NCBI GenBank assembly: GCA_011043895.1
Contig: DRBZ01000043.1
Coordinates: 1-8,043, forward strand
DNA length: 8,043 bases
DNA from: Candidatus Cloacimonadota bacterium
GTDB lineage: Bacteria; Cloacimonadota; Cloacimonadia; JGIOTU-2
Direction of reading: 5' to 3'
Shown: piece by piece, positions 1-5,600 of the stretch
Numbering within the stretch: position 1 is the stretch's first letter
Layout of the letters: each line of letters opens with the position of its first letter
Position numbers and translations under genes: made by a program
Notes under the pieces: generated by a model
What the model saw: the letters and a program-made list of their open reading frames with translations, nothing else
What the model was told of the DNA's origin: nothing
Database searches by the model: none

Positions 1-570
1 ATTCAATCCGGTCATATTTTCGATCTTAGTAAGAAGATCCTCGATGATGCCTTTTGAAAAATAATATCCGTAGGAGTCTTCTCCTGGAATATTGTAGGTG
101 AGCTGGCTTGCAAACTTATCGATCAGATCCAGAAAATCTACACAGGTAAGCACTACTTCAGAAGCTCCGTCTTCGACCTCGACTGTTTTAACCAATCCCA
201 GAAACACTACCTCATCTTCCTGAATGATCTTAATAAGGATTTTCGAATATTTCTCGATGATCACTTCCTTTTTGTCGGTCTCAGGATCATACTGAGACTC
301 GTCGATCACATTTCCATCCTGGTCAGTATAAAGGACCACATCGATGAGTTCATTTGCAGGTGGCTCAACATAGTGCTCGATGATAAAACTGTGCCTGGTG
401 AAGCTGATCTTGGCTTCTCTGGCTTCTCTGAGAAAGAAGTCCTCGCTCAGGTATCTCTCAGGATCATAATCGAGCGTCTTGTACTTCAAATCAGAAGGTG
501 TAATATCTTCTTCTGTAAGATCAAAACTGTCATTCCAGCCCCGTATGAATCTGACGTCATACGTACTCAT
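1..570 (-). CDS. Tail protein downstream of tape measure (distal tail/baseplate-like), 3' truncated by window edge
   Basis: Reading the minus strand from the ATG at 570 gives 190 codons without a stop, running off the left edge, so the C-terminus is missing. The start overlaps the tape measure stop by one base (TGATG), and an AGGAG Shine-Dalgarno lies just upstream, so translational coupling is likely. The protein opens MSTYDVRFIRGW, is acidic and has no membrane segment or signal peptide. Residues roughly 105-155 look beta-rich and include VVFLGLVKTVEVEDG followed by VVLTCVDFLDLID. A 'F-x-G-x-V ... v-l-x-c-x-D' pattern of this type occurs in tail hub and distal tail proteins. The gene right after the tape measure is normally the distal tail protein or a baseplate hub, so the role is inferred mainly from position. 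I do not recognise the exact family. An in-frame 9-bp duplication near residue 50 gives a REA-REA repeat. Confidence 0.7.
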   Translation of the reverse strand, partial: MSTYDVRFIRGWNDSFDLTEEDITPSDLKYKTLDYDPERYLSEDFFLREAREAKISFTRHSFIIEHYVEPPANELIDVVLYTDQDGNVIDESQYDPETDKKEVIIEKYSKILIKIIQEDEVVFLGLVKTVEVEDGASEVVLTCVDFLDLIDKFASQLTYNIPGEDSYGYYFSKGIIEDLLTKIENMTGLN

Positions 571-3107
571 CAGAATCTCCTCCCTGACTTGCGCATCGAG
601 CCAGTATCATCCTTAATGCCCTTAAGATGTTTGAGATAGGTTAGATTTTCTTTCAATAGCTTATTCTGTTCTTTCAAAAGTTTTAATTCTTCCACGCTTG
701 TCACGCCGTAATGTAATGAAGTCGGACCTGTCACGCCGTAATGTAATGAAGTCGGACCTGTCACGCCGTAATGTAATGAAGGCGGACTGCCTATTTCAAC
801 CTCCCCTTCAGCAAATCCGGGAAGTACTCCTCCTTCATTAATATATGAGAGGGCTGATCTGTTCTTCCTGGTTGCTTCAGCATTGATGATACTCTCTCCT
901 CGTGAGAGAAATGCAAGTATAGAATCAGATCGATCAGTTCCCGGTCCCTCGATCCCTACGATTCCGTCTGCATATTTCTCAGCTTTGATGGTTGCGATCT
1001 GGAGAGCACCCTGAGCAGCAATAAGACCTGACATGAAAAAGCCTAAAATTCCTCCCGGGTCTGCAAACGCTCTTGTAATTCCGAGCGCTACATTGCTTGT
1101 CGCCTGAGCGATCTTCATCGGTTTCTGTTCTTCAGCAAGTTCCTTTTGTTTTTCTGCAAATTCCTCATCGAGTTTTTCGAGTTCTTTCTTTTTATCTTCC
1201 TCAGATTTTGCAGAGTTCTCGATTGCTTCTTTGCGCTCCTCATATTCATTATTGAGCTCTGTGGATTGCAGGTCATAATATGCAGACCATACACCGGTTA
1301 CCTGACGAACTGTACTTACTACGTCACGGCTCCATTCTTTAATAGCTTTTTTGCTCTCATTAAGCCATTCCTGTATGGTTTTTTTAGGGGGAAGTAGCTG
1401 GTCTGCCGGTATAGGGGTTGGTTTTAAATTTAATATCTCATCGTTTATTTCATCTTCAAATTCAGTTAAATCCGGCGGCTCTATCTCAAGGGGGAGCGGT
1501 TCATATTCAGTATAACCAATATATTTTTTTAGGGCATTGTCCAAATCCTCAAGTAATTTCTCCCGGAGTCTTCTCTTTTTTTCTGACGAAATTTGCATCT
1601 CGTCAATTTCATCTAAGATTTGCTGCTTTCTGTATTGATAATAGGTATTATCTGCAAAGGTGACCTTATCATAATAATCCTCAATATCCTCTATAGACTC
1701 ATCTAATCCCTCTTTCCGTTTATTGTAGAGATCACGTACAAGCTGCATCTCTAACTTATTCTGTTCAAGTTGTTCTTTTCTTCTTTTTTTATCTGCTTCT
1801 GTGGCAGCAGTATTATAAAGCTGCTGTAGTCTGAGTTGTTCATGTTTCAGTCGCATATATTCAGTTCCAAGTTCATCCTTGGAAAATTGTTCTATTTGTT
1901 TCTTATATTCAGATAAGAGTTCATTCGACACTTCTAGTGCCTCGTTGTATCCTTCTTGTTCTCCCCTTAAAAGAGCTGTCTGTGTTGCATAAAAGCCAAC
2001 ACCTGCTGCTGCTGCCGCTGCAAGTGCAACCCAGTTGCCTGTAAGGGCATTGGTAATCGCAAGAGCTGTGTTATAAGCGATCTGTTTTATTTTAAGAGAT
2101 ACTAATACTGCTGCAAATGTACCTATGGCTACAATTATGGCTTTTATCAGCTTTGGATGTTCATTAAGATACGTTACAACATTCTTTAAAACCTTAATAA
2201 AAGGCAATAATGCTTCTTTTATGGTATCCCCGATTTTTTCTTTAAGATCTCCTACTATATTGCTGTATTGTTCAAGCGCTCCTGCCCCGGATTCCGCCCT
2301 CTCCTTTGCGATTGAGAAATTCCCTATGCCCGTTTCAAGCACCTGTTGGAACTGCTCCTCTTTCGATTTCGTGGTGTCAATGACAATACCATATCTGGTA
2401 AGTGTTTGCGTCTGTCCGGCAGATGCTCTGCCAATCAACTGGAATGCAGTCTGTAGATCCATCCTATATGCTTCGGCAAGCCCTATCGCTGCTTTTTGTA
2501 CACGTGGCAATTCTTCTGCACTGAACTTCCCGACATTCTGAGCAAGGGCAGTTCCCATGAGAATGGTTTCATCGCCATACCTGGTAACTTCCTGCAAACC
2601 GGCAGCGTAATTTTTTAGTTTTGCAAAATTGTTGTCGACTTCGAGACCAGTATTTCGGAGCGCAGCACGGAGCGAGACTTCTGCATCTTCCTGAATGTTA
2701 GATGCTCCAATGAGATCATTGATCGCCCCCTTAACCTGTCCGATTACATTTACAAGTCCTTGATATACAAGACTCAATTGTGCAAGATTAGACAGCGCAT
2801 TACCTGAAGTGTCTATCTCAATGTCTTTTTTGTCGGGTATTTGCTCAACCTGCTGTTCAACATCCTTCGCCTCATTCTCTGCATTGGTGCCATCTGCTGT
2901 TATACTTATGTTAGCATCAGGGATATCTTCCACCTTTTCCTGGACATCTTGTACAGACCCTTCAACACCGGTTATATCTGCGTCAACATCTATAGATGAA
3001 CTTTTAAACTGACTGATAAACTCATCTACAATATTTTTTGCATTGGCAAGATTACTTTTAAATGGCTGTATATTAAGCGTTAATGATAATGATAAATCTT
3101 GTGCCAT
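570..3107 (-). CDS. Phage tail tape measure protein
   Basis: This 845-aa protein sets tail length and threads the tail tube during assembly. The ATG at 3107 (MAQDLSLS) is preferred because AAGGA lies 9 nt upstream; an in-frame TTG at 3116 would leave the same AAGGA no spacing. Residues 40-100 hold two or three degenerate beta/coil repeats (IDVDADITG, ANISITADG, DIEIDTSG). Residues 105-310 are an alpha-helical TMP core. Hydrophobic stretches at about 321-340 and 359-378 (including an Ala-rich run) are typical of TMPs that enter the host membrane. Charged coiled-coil regions follow at about 385-525 and 615-665. Residues 714-745 carry the classic TMP C-terminal signature GIVGIEGPGTDRSDSI ... LSRGESIINAEA. 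A 10-residue tandem repeat (774-803) precedes a Leu-rich C-terminal helix. No lysozyme or peptidase domain is visible. Confidence 0.93.
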   Translation of the reverse strand: MAQDLSLSLTLNIQPFKSNLANAKNIVDEFISQFKSSSIDVDADITGVEGSVQDVQEKVEDIPDANISITADGTNAENEAKDVEQQVEQIPDKKDIEIDTSGNALSNLAQLSLVYQGLVNVIGQVKGAINDLIGASNIQEDAEVSLRAALRNTGLEVDNNFAKLKNYAAGLQEVTRYGDETILMGTALAQNVGKFSAEELPRVQKAAIGLAEAYRMDLQTAFQLIGRASAGQTQTLTRYGIVIDTTKSKEEQFQQVLETGIGNFSIAKERAESGAGALEQYSNIVGDLKEKIGDTIKEALLPFIKVLKNVVTYLNEHPKLIKAIIVAIGTFAAVLVSLKIKQIAYNTALAITNALTGNWVALAAAAAAGVGFYATQTALLRGEQEGYNEALEVSNELLSEYKKQIEQFSKDELGTEYMRLKHEQLRLQQLYNTAATEADKKRRKEQLEQNKLEMQLVRDLYNKRKEGLDESIEDIEDYYDKVTFADNTYYQYRKQQILDEIDEMQISSEKKRRLREKLLEDLDNALKKYIGYTEYEPLPLEIEPPDLTEFEDEINDEILNLKPTPIPADQLLPPKKTIQEWLNESKKAIKEWSRDVVSTVRQVTGVWSAYYDLQSTELNNEYEERKEAIENSAKSEEDKKKELEKLDEEFAEKQKELAEEQKPMKIAQATSNVALGITRAFADPGGILGFFMSGLIAAQGALQIATIKAEKYADGIVGIEGPGTDRSDSILAFLSRGESIINAEATRKNRSALSYINEGGVLPGFAEGEVEIGSPPSLHYGVTGPTSLHYGVTGPTSLHYGVTSVEELKLLKEQNKLLKENLTYLKHLKGIKDDTGSMRKSGRRF
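699..787 (-). repeat. 30-bp tandem repeat, about 3 copies, inside the tape measure gene
   Basis: Two perfect 30-bp units (starting at 699 and 729) and a third nearly complete unit with one mismatch near its end (position 782). The period is a multiple of three, so each unit encodes the same ten residues, SLHYGVTGPT, at about residues 774-803 of the tape measure protein. The repeats sit between the conserved C-terminal signature and the final Leu-rich helix, and look unlike the acidic, helical protein around them. Identity at DNA level, including third codon positions, points to recent amplification. Confidence 0.95.
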
Positions 3108-3257
3108 TCTTGACAATCCTTTACAGAATCTCTATATTTTGTATCATGAATAACATATTAAACATCTTGCCCGGGCTGTGTGTCCTGTTTGTTATAATTG
3201 CGATTCCTGTGTTCATTATTATCAGCTTTGCAAGGATCAAGTCTAAGGACAATTTTT

Positions 3258-3371
3258 TTAATCATTTCTTTCGATGATCTGCATATAGTAGATCGCTTCA
3301 TCCAGAGGAATGTCGTCTGAAAATCCTACTCTGTGTAGAGTAAAAGAAACAAACCAAAACGGATTAACCAT
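3258..3371 (-). CDS. T-like tail assembly chaperone segment (small ORF, likely reached by -1 frameshift)
   Basis: A 37-codon ORF (MVNPFWFVSFTLHRVGFSDD ...) ending IIERND. It begins two bases after the TAG of the G-like chaperone and lies in the -1 frame relative to it. Its own ATG has only a weak purine-rich site upstream. The same frame is open backwards to about residue 71 of the G-like gene, so a -1 frameshift there would fuse it to that protein. In lambda-like siphophages the second chaperone segment is made exactly this way, between the first chaperone and the tape measure gene. The short aromatic/helical sequence with LDEAIYYMQIIE suits such a T segment, but I assign it by position and frame, not by a recognised domain. 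Confidence 0.7.
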   Translation of the reverse strand: MVNPFWFVSFTLHRVGFSDDIPLDEAIYYMQIIERND

Positions 3372-3373
3372 TT

Positions 3374-3697
3374 CTACTTGTCGCTCTTCTTTTGTGGTTG
3401 AGTCTTCTGTATAGTTGCAATACCTCGAAGCTTTTTGAAGGCATTGCCTATATTGGTAAAAAAATCTGTAAGCACACCTATTACTTCATCAAGCTCTTTC
3501 TCCTCAAAATCCTCGTCTGTTTTTGTAACGATCTGACATACCTCATTGAGTTTTCCTTTTACAAGAAGATTATCACATAGCTCTGATACGTTCAGATCGA
3601 TTTCAGCCTTATTGTTGGTTATTAGTTCTGAAAGAGATAGCTCTTTCATTACATTCCATACTTTTTTCAAAGTTCCTATGGTTGTATATACTTTCAT
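3374..3697 (-). CDS. G-like tail assembly chaperone
   Basis: A 107-aa, mostly helical, acidic protein (MKVYTTIGTLKKVWNVMKEL ...) with a Lys-rich C-terminus. The start has a very strong AGGAGG site 5 nt upstream. It lies in the tape measure chaperone slot: a small soluble protein one short ORF upstream of the tape measure gene, with that ORF in the -1 frame. The inferred role is to coat and protect the tape measure protein during tail tube assembly. A T TTT TTT heptamer at codons 78-80 could shift a fraction of ribosomes, giving a 146-residue G-T fusion (80 residues here, 29 of frame-shifted linker, then the 37-residue T segment). Its first 31 codons and its ribosome binding site are duplicated 395 bp upstream. 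Family identity is inferred from synteny. Confidence 0.75.
   Translation of the reverse strand: MKVYTTIGTLKKVWNVMKELSLSELITNNKAEIDLNVSELCDNLLVKGKLNEVCQIVTKTDEDFEEKELDEVIGVLTDFFTNIGNAFKKLRGIATIQKTQPQKKSDK
3458..3464 (-). promoter_or_regulatory. Candidate -1 ribosomal frameshift site (T TTT TTT)
   Basis: On the minus strand the zero-frame codons are GAT TTT TTT ACC, which form the canonical X XXY YYZ heptamer T TTT TTT. It falls after the stop codon (TGA, overlapping codons 70-71) that bounds the -1 frame and before the zero-frame TAG, so slippage here would give an uninterrupted read into the T-like ORF. A weaker alternative (C AAA AAG) lies at codons 87-89. A stimulatory RNA structure was not assessed. 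The same T-run could also support transcriptional slippage. Confidence 0.55.
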
Positions 3698-3722
3698 TGT
3701 ACCTCCTAAAATATGTACGTTA
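3606..3722. repeat. 117-bp direct repeat, copy A (intact chaperone side)
   Basis: This copy is identical to 4001-4117 except for one base (A at 3632, G at 4027). It contains the first 31 codons of the G-like chaperone, its AGGAGG site and, upstream of that, a remnant of the end of the spanin-like gene (codons for TYIF and the TAG). The outer boundary lies in a TGTAC/GTACA inverted repeat (3714-3728), where the heptamer TATGTAC also occurs twice (3712-3718 and 3721-3727). Confidence 0.97.
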
Positions 3723-3751
3723 TGTACAATAAATGCCTGAATAAATCTAAG

Positions 3752-3994
3752 TCAAAAATGTTCACAATATTGTATTTGCGGATTAATGAATATCGGTTGT
3801 GTGTGATGGTGTGAAAAGAATTCAAGTGCATCTTCAACAGAATCCCATTCAGCGAAATAATCGTGATAAGCAATCTTATTTTTTGTTCCTTTGATTATAA
3901 ACCAGTAAGTTGCTTGGATAGGTTTCCGCCATCCCAATTCGTGCTTAATTTCAATCACTTCGCCACCGTATTTTTTTATAGTTTTCAAATTCAT
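3752..3994 (-). CDS. Hypothetical protein orf80, cargo between direct repeats
   Basis: An 80-aa protein of unknown function (MNLKTIKKYGGEVIEIKHEL ... ending QIQYCEHF). It is soluble, rich in aromatic residues and His (an HHH run near residue 63), with predicted beta-strands around residues 12-40 (EVIEIKHEL, ATYWFIIKG, KIAYHDYF) and a helix near 51-60 (SVEDALEFF). No signal peptide, membrane segment or nuclease motif is evident. Its ATG overlaps the stop of the 33-codon truncated chaperone copy (ATGA), and an AAGG/GGAAG purine tract precedes it, so translation is probably coupled. It lies exactly between two 117-bp direct repeats inside a head-tail operon, as expected for an acquired accessory gene. 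I do not recognise the family; the start and reading frame are well supported. Confidence 0.75.
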   Translation of the reverse strand: MNLKTIKKYGGEVIEIKHELGWRKPIQATYWFIIKGTKNKIAYHDYFAEWDSVEDALEFFSHHHTQPIFINPQIQYCEHF

Positions 3995-4092
3995 TCTTCC
4001 GCCTTATTGTTGGTTATTAGTTCTGAGAGAGATAGCTCTTTCATTACATTCCATACTTTTTTCAAAGTTCCTATGGTTGTATATACTTTCAT
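3991..4092 (-). pseudogene. Truncated duplicate of G-like chaperone (33 codons)
   Basis: The upstream 117-bp repeat copy recreates the chaperone start with its AGGAGG site and 31 matching codons (to NNKA), then reads two new codons (E E) into a TGA. The result is a 33-residue peptide, essentially the chaperone N-terminus. Its stop overlaps the orf80 start as ATGA. It is best read as a duplication remnant, but the retained strong ribosome binding site means it could act as a translated leader that delivers ribosomes to orf80. The single base difference from the intact copy does not break the frame. Confidence 0.8.
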
Positions 4093-4117
4093 TGTACCTC
4101 CTAAAATATGTACGTTA
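4001..4117. repeat. 117-bp direct repeat, copy B (spanin-like gene side)
   Basis: This is the second copy of the repeat at 3606-3722, offset by 395 bp in the same orientation, with 116 of 117 bases identical. It covers the last five codons of the spanin-like gene, the AGGAGG site and the truncated chaperone start. Recombination between the two copies would remove 395 bp containing orf80 and restore a clean junction between the spanin-like gene and the chaperone gene. Confidence 0.97.
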
Positions 4118-4643
4118 ATCCAATCCCGACCGATGCGTCAGAAATCGCTCCGAAATTGAGATATAAATTGTCAATGATCCGCGGGAATCCCACAAGCAAA
4201 CCGAGACCGAGCATTGTTTTTTTGCCTGTAAAAAGCGACGCCTGCGTCCCAAATTTGATAGCCGGTATCTCCGGTACCTCGATACGTGGAATCCGCTCAT
4301 AGGTCTTGTATCTGTCTATTTCAAATGTATTATCGATGAGATTGTACTTGATATTGATTTTGTAATTGTCAAACTCATATGGCACCTCGGCATAAAGGGA
4401 ATCGCCGTCCTGGACTTTCGTTCCCATCGTTGCCGGCAAGTGCCTGCCATCTCGCTTCAGCGTGAGAATAGGATAGAGGGTATCACGGACAGCAACCGGC
4501 TTCTCAACATAGACCGTATCCCACACGATGCGAAGCTCCGGCACAGTGATCTCATGCTCTTTTGAGGACACATACCATCCTGCACCAAACCCAACTGCGA
4601 GAATTAGCAGTCCTGCAATCACACTACTTAATATACCTTTCAT
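4101..4643 (-). CDS. Membrane-anchored protein with C-terminal beta-strand region; spanin candidate
   Basis: A 180-aa protein starting MKGILSSVIAGLLIL. The ATG at 4643 overlaps the holin stop (ATGA), which is why it is preferred over an upstream in-frame ATG at 4730. Residues 5-24 form one hydrophobic segment, an uncleaved anchor or signal anchor, followed by VSSKEHEITVPE. The middle (about 35-115) is beta-rich and periplasmic if the N-terminus anchors in the inner membrane. A Pro-containing stretch (RIPRIEVPEIP, 117-127) leads to four short amphipathic strands, about 129-138, 143-152, 158-166 and 171-180, ending GIGLTYIF. Alternating hydrophobic residues and a terminal Phe are typical of outer membrane beta proteins. 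Position after a holin candidate suggests a lysis role linking both membranes, which is inference. The layout resembles uncharacterised phage membrane families such as DUF6808, but I cannot confirm membership. Confidence 0.6.
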   Translation of the reverse strand: MKGILSSVIAGLLILAVGFGAGWYVSSKEHEITVPELRIVWDTVYVEKPVAVRDTLYPILTLKRDGRHLPATMGTKVQDGDSLYAEVPYEFDNYKINIKYNLIDNTFEIDRYKTYERIPRIEVPEIPAIKFGTQASLFTGKKTMLGLGLLVGFPRIIDNLYLNFGAISDASVGIGLTYIF

Positions 4644-4864
4644 TTCTGCTCTTTTCTCCTCAAAAACACATCGATCAGTTTCATCAAAAACTTGCCGATC
4701 GAGTTCGCTGCGAACATGCCTGCGACACAAATGATCATATAAGCAACCACAAATTGGTTGAAGTGCCCCTTGAGCATTGCAAAGATGCTAATAAAAGCAA
4801 AGCAGGCAGCACATACACTCCCAAAAATGAACTCGGAATAGTCTTCTTTTTGCCAGAATTTCAT
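4640..4864 (-). CDS. Putative holin (two transmembrane segments)
   Basis: A 74-aa protein, MKFWQKEDYSEF ... ending LRRKEQK. The ATG at 4864 is chosen because an AAAGGAG site lies at proper spacing and the upstream gene ends one base before it; a start at 4903 would add a tail overlapping that gene. Two hydrophobic segments (about 11-31 and 36-52) are joined by a short loop with Lys, His and Asn, and the C-terminus is strongly basic. This is the layout of a class II holin: a small protein with two TM segments and a charged tail. Neighbours fit: a coiled-coil/TM protein upstream and the spanin-like gene downstream, coupled by ATGA. Holins are too divergent for a firm family call by eye, so another small phage membrane protein remains possible. 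Confidence 0.6.
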   Translation of the reverse strand: MKFWQKEDYSEFIFGSVCAACFAFISIFAMLKGHFNQFVVAYMIICVAGMFAANSIGKFLMKLIDVFLRRKEQK

Positions 4865-4865
4865 A

Positions 4866-5087
4866 TTAAAAAACTCCTTTGAGTGCGGTAAGAATAACAC
4901 CAATCGCTATACCACCGATACTGGTCCATAACCACCAGATCGACTTGCGATTTGTCTTAATATTCTCTTTGTTCGACTCGGTATCTTTGATAACCGTATC
5001 GACCTTCTTTTCCAGACAATCGAGTTTGTTGTATATGTCCCGGTTTGTGATGCGGACAAATGTCTTATCTCCGTTTTCATCAGGCAT
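4866..5087 (-). CDS. XhlA-like coiled-coil protein with C-terminal TM (lysis accessory candidate)
   Basis: A 73-aa protein. Residues 1-14 are polar, 15-48 form a charged amphipathic coiled coil (NRDIYNKLDCLEKKVDTVIK ...), and 50-68 are a single TM segment (WWLWTSIGGIAIGVILTAL). The order 'helix with heptads, basic NRK, WW, TM, short tail' is that of XhlA-type haemolysin/holin-accessory proteins found beside holins. It starts inside the previous gene (8-nt overlap) after a GAGGAG site, and its stop lies one base before the holin ATG, so the three are probably co-translated. The likely role is a membrane-tethered partner of the holin; a purely structural membrane protein is the alternative. Confidence 0.6.
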   Translation of the reverse strand: MPDENGDKTFVRITNRDIYNKLDCLEKKVDTVIKDTESNKENIKTNRKSIWWLWTSIGGIAIGVILTALKGVF

Positions 5088-5541
5088 TGAGGACGCTCCT
5101 CATGATCATTATTTCGATAATAAGCAGAATGACCAGCGCCATGAGCAGCGCCTTCCACTGTGGGTATGGTATTGAAAACCATGTTTTGCCATTCAACCCC
5201 AGTTCGTATGATCCTGCCTTATACGCTCTCCAGCTGCCGAGTTTTACATCCCTGTACTTCAATTCATAGATCACAATACCGGTTGCTTCCCCGGCAAAGA
5301 ACATTGCGAGCCCCATCCATCCGGCTCTCATGACGCATATCGCAAGACAGATAAGACGTGCGCCCATATTCTCGACGCACTCTCTCCAGAAATGATATGT
5401 TCGTGAAAATTCTTTTGTGTGTGATCTCGAGATCAGCCACGTATAGCCCTCGGTTGCACCTTCTCCAAAATAGTATAGCTTCCGGCATACAAAGTATATG
5501 ACCGGCAGCCACAATAAGATGAACCTCATTACATTATACAT
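5080..5541 (-). CDS. Phage membrane protein of unknown function (three hydrophobic segments)
   Basis: A 153-aa protein starting MYNVMRFILLWLPVIYF. AAAAGGA 9 nt before the ATG at 5541 supports this start over the internal Met at codon 5. Hydrophobic segments lie at about residues 5-19, 62-91 (long and interrupted by Arg and Gly) and 130-147. Between them are aromatic, charged stretches with conserved-looking FGEGATEGYTW, RTYHFWRECVENMG and KTWFSIPYPQWK. It is the first gene after a terminator-like hairpin and overlaps the XhlA-like gene by 8 nt, so it leads the membrane-gene cluster. I do not recognise a domain. Grouping with holin-type genes suggests a role in lysis or in the cell envelope; that is inference only. 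Confidence 0.65.
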   Translation of the reverse strand: MYNVMRFILLWLPVIYFVCRKLYYFGEGATEGYTWLISRSHTKEFSRTYHFWRECVENMGARLICLAICVMRAGWMGLAMFFAGEATGIVIYELKYRDVKLGSWRAYKAGSYELGLNGKTWFSIPYPQWKALLMALVILLIIEIMIMRSVLNA

Positions 5542-5553
5542 TCTTTTTTATCC

Positions 5554-5584
5554 TTTTGTGCCTTTTCGTGTTAATTCGTGGTTC
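5554..5584. repeat. Degenerate GTG-phased short repeat, possible dispersed intergenic element
   Basis: On the plus strand, three imperfect 8-10 bp units end in GTG (TTTTGTG, TTTTCGTG, AATTCGTG), followed by GTTC. Similar TTCGTG-type strings occur as dispersed intergenic repeats in several bacterial genomes; that comparison is from memory and unverified here. It lies between the hairpin and the start of the membrane protein gene and overlaps that gene's ribosome binding site. Confidence 0.35.
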
Positions 5585-5600
5585 ATAACATTCAGGATAA

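Noticed and set aside
699..787. CRISPR-like array of 30-bp repeats
   Set aside because: The units abut without spacers, keep the tape measure reading frame and encode a decapeptide repeat; no cas genes are present.
2125..2541. Plus-strand ORF of 138 codons
   Set aside because: It lies fully opposite the tape measure gene, has no ribosome site, and its Ser/Ala/Phe/Ile-rich product is typical of an antisense shadow.
3107..3116. TTG start for the tape measure gene
   Set aside because: The AAGGA site would directly abut the TTG; spacing is right only for the ATG at 3107.
3752..3994. orf80 as a homing endonuclease or transposase
   Set aside because: At 80 residues it has no HNH, GIY-YIG, LAGLIDADG or DDE motif, and the repeats match phage gene junctions rather than terminal inverted repeats.
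4643..4730. Upstream extension of the spanin-like gene (start at 4730)
   Set aside because: The extra 29 residues overlap the holin in another frame, are highly charged before the TM segment, and the ATGA overlap at 4643 explains the start better.
4864..4903. Upstream extension of the holin (start at 4903)
   Set aside because: It overlaps the preceding gene by 38 bases, whereas the ATG at 4864 has a well-spaced AAAGGAG site and follows that gene's stop by one base.
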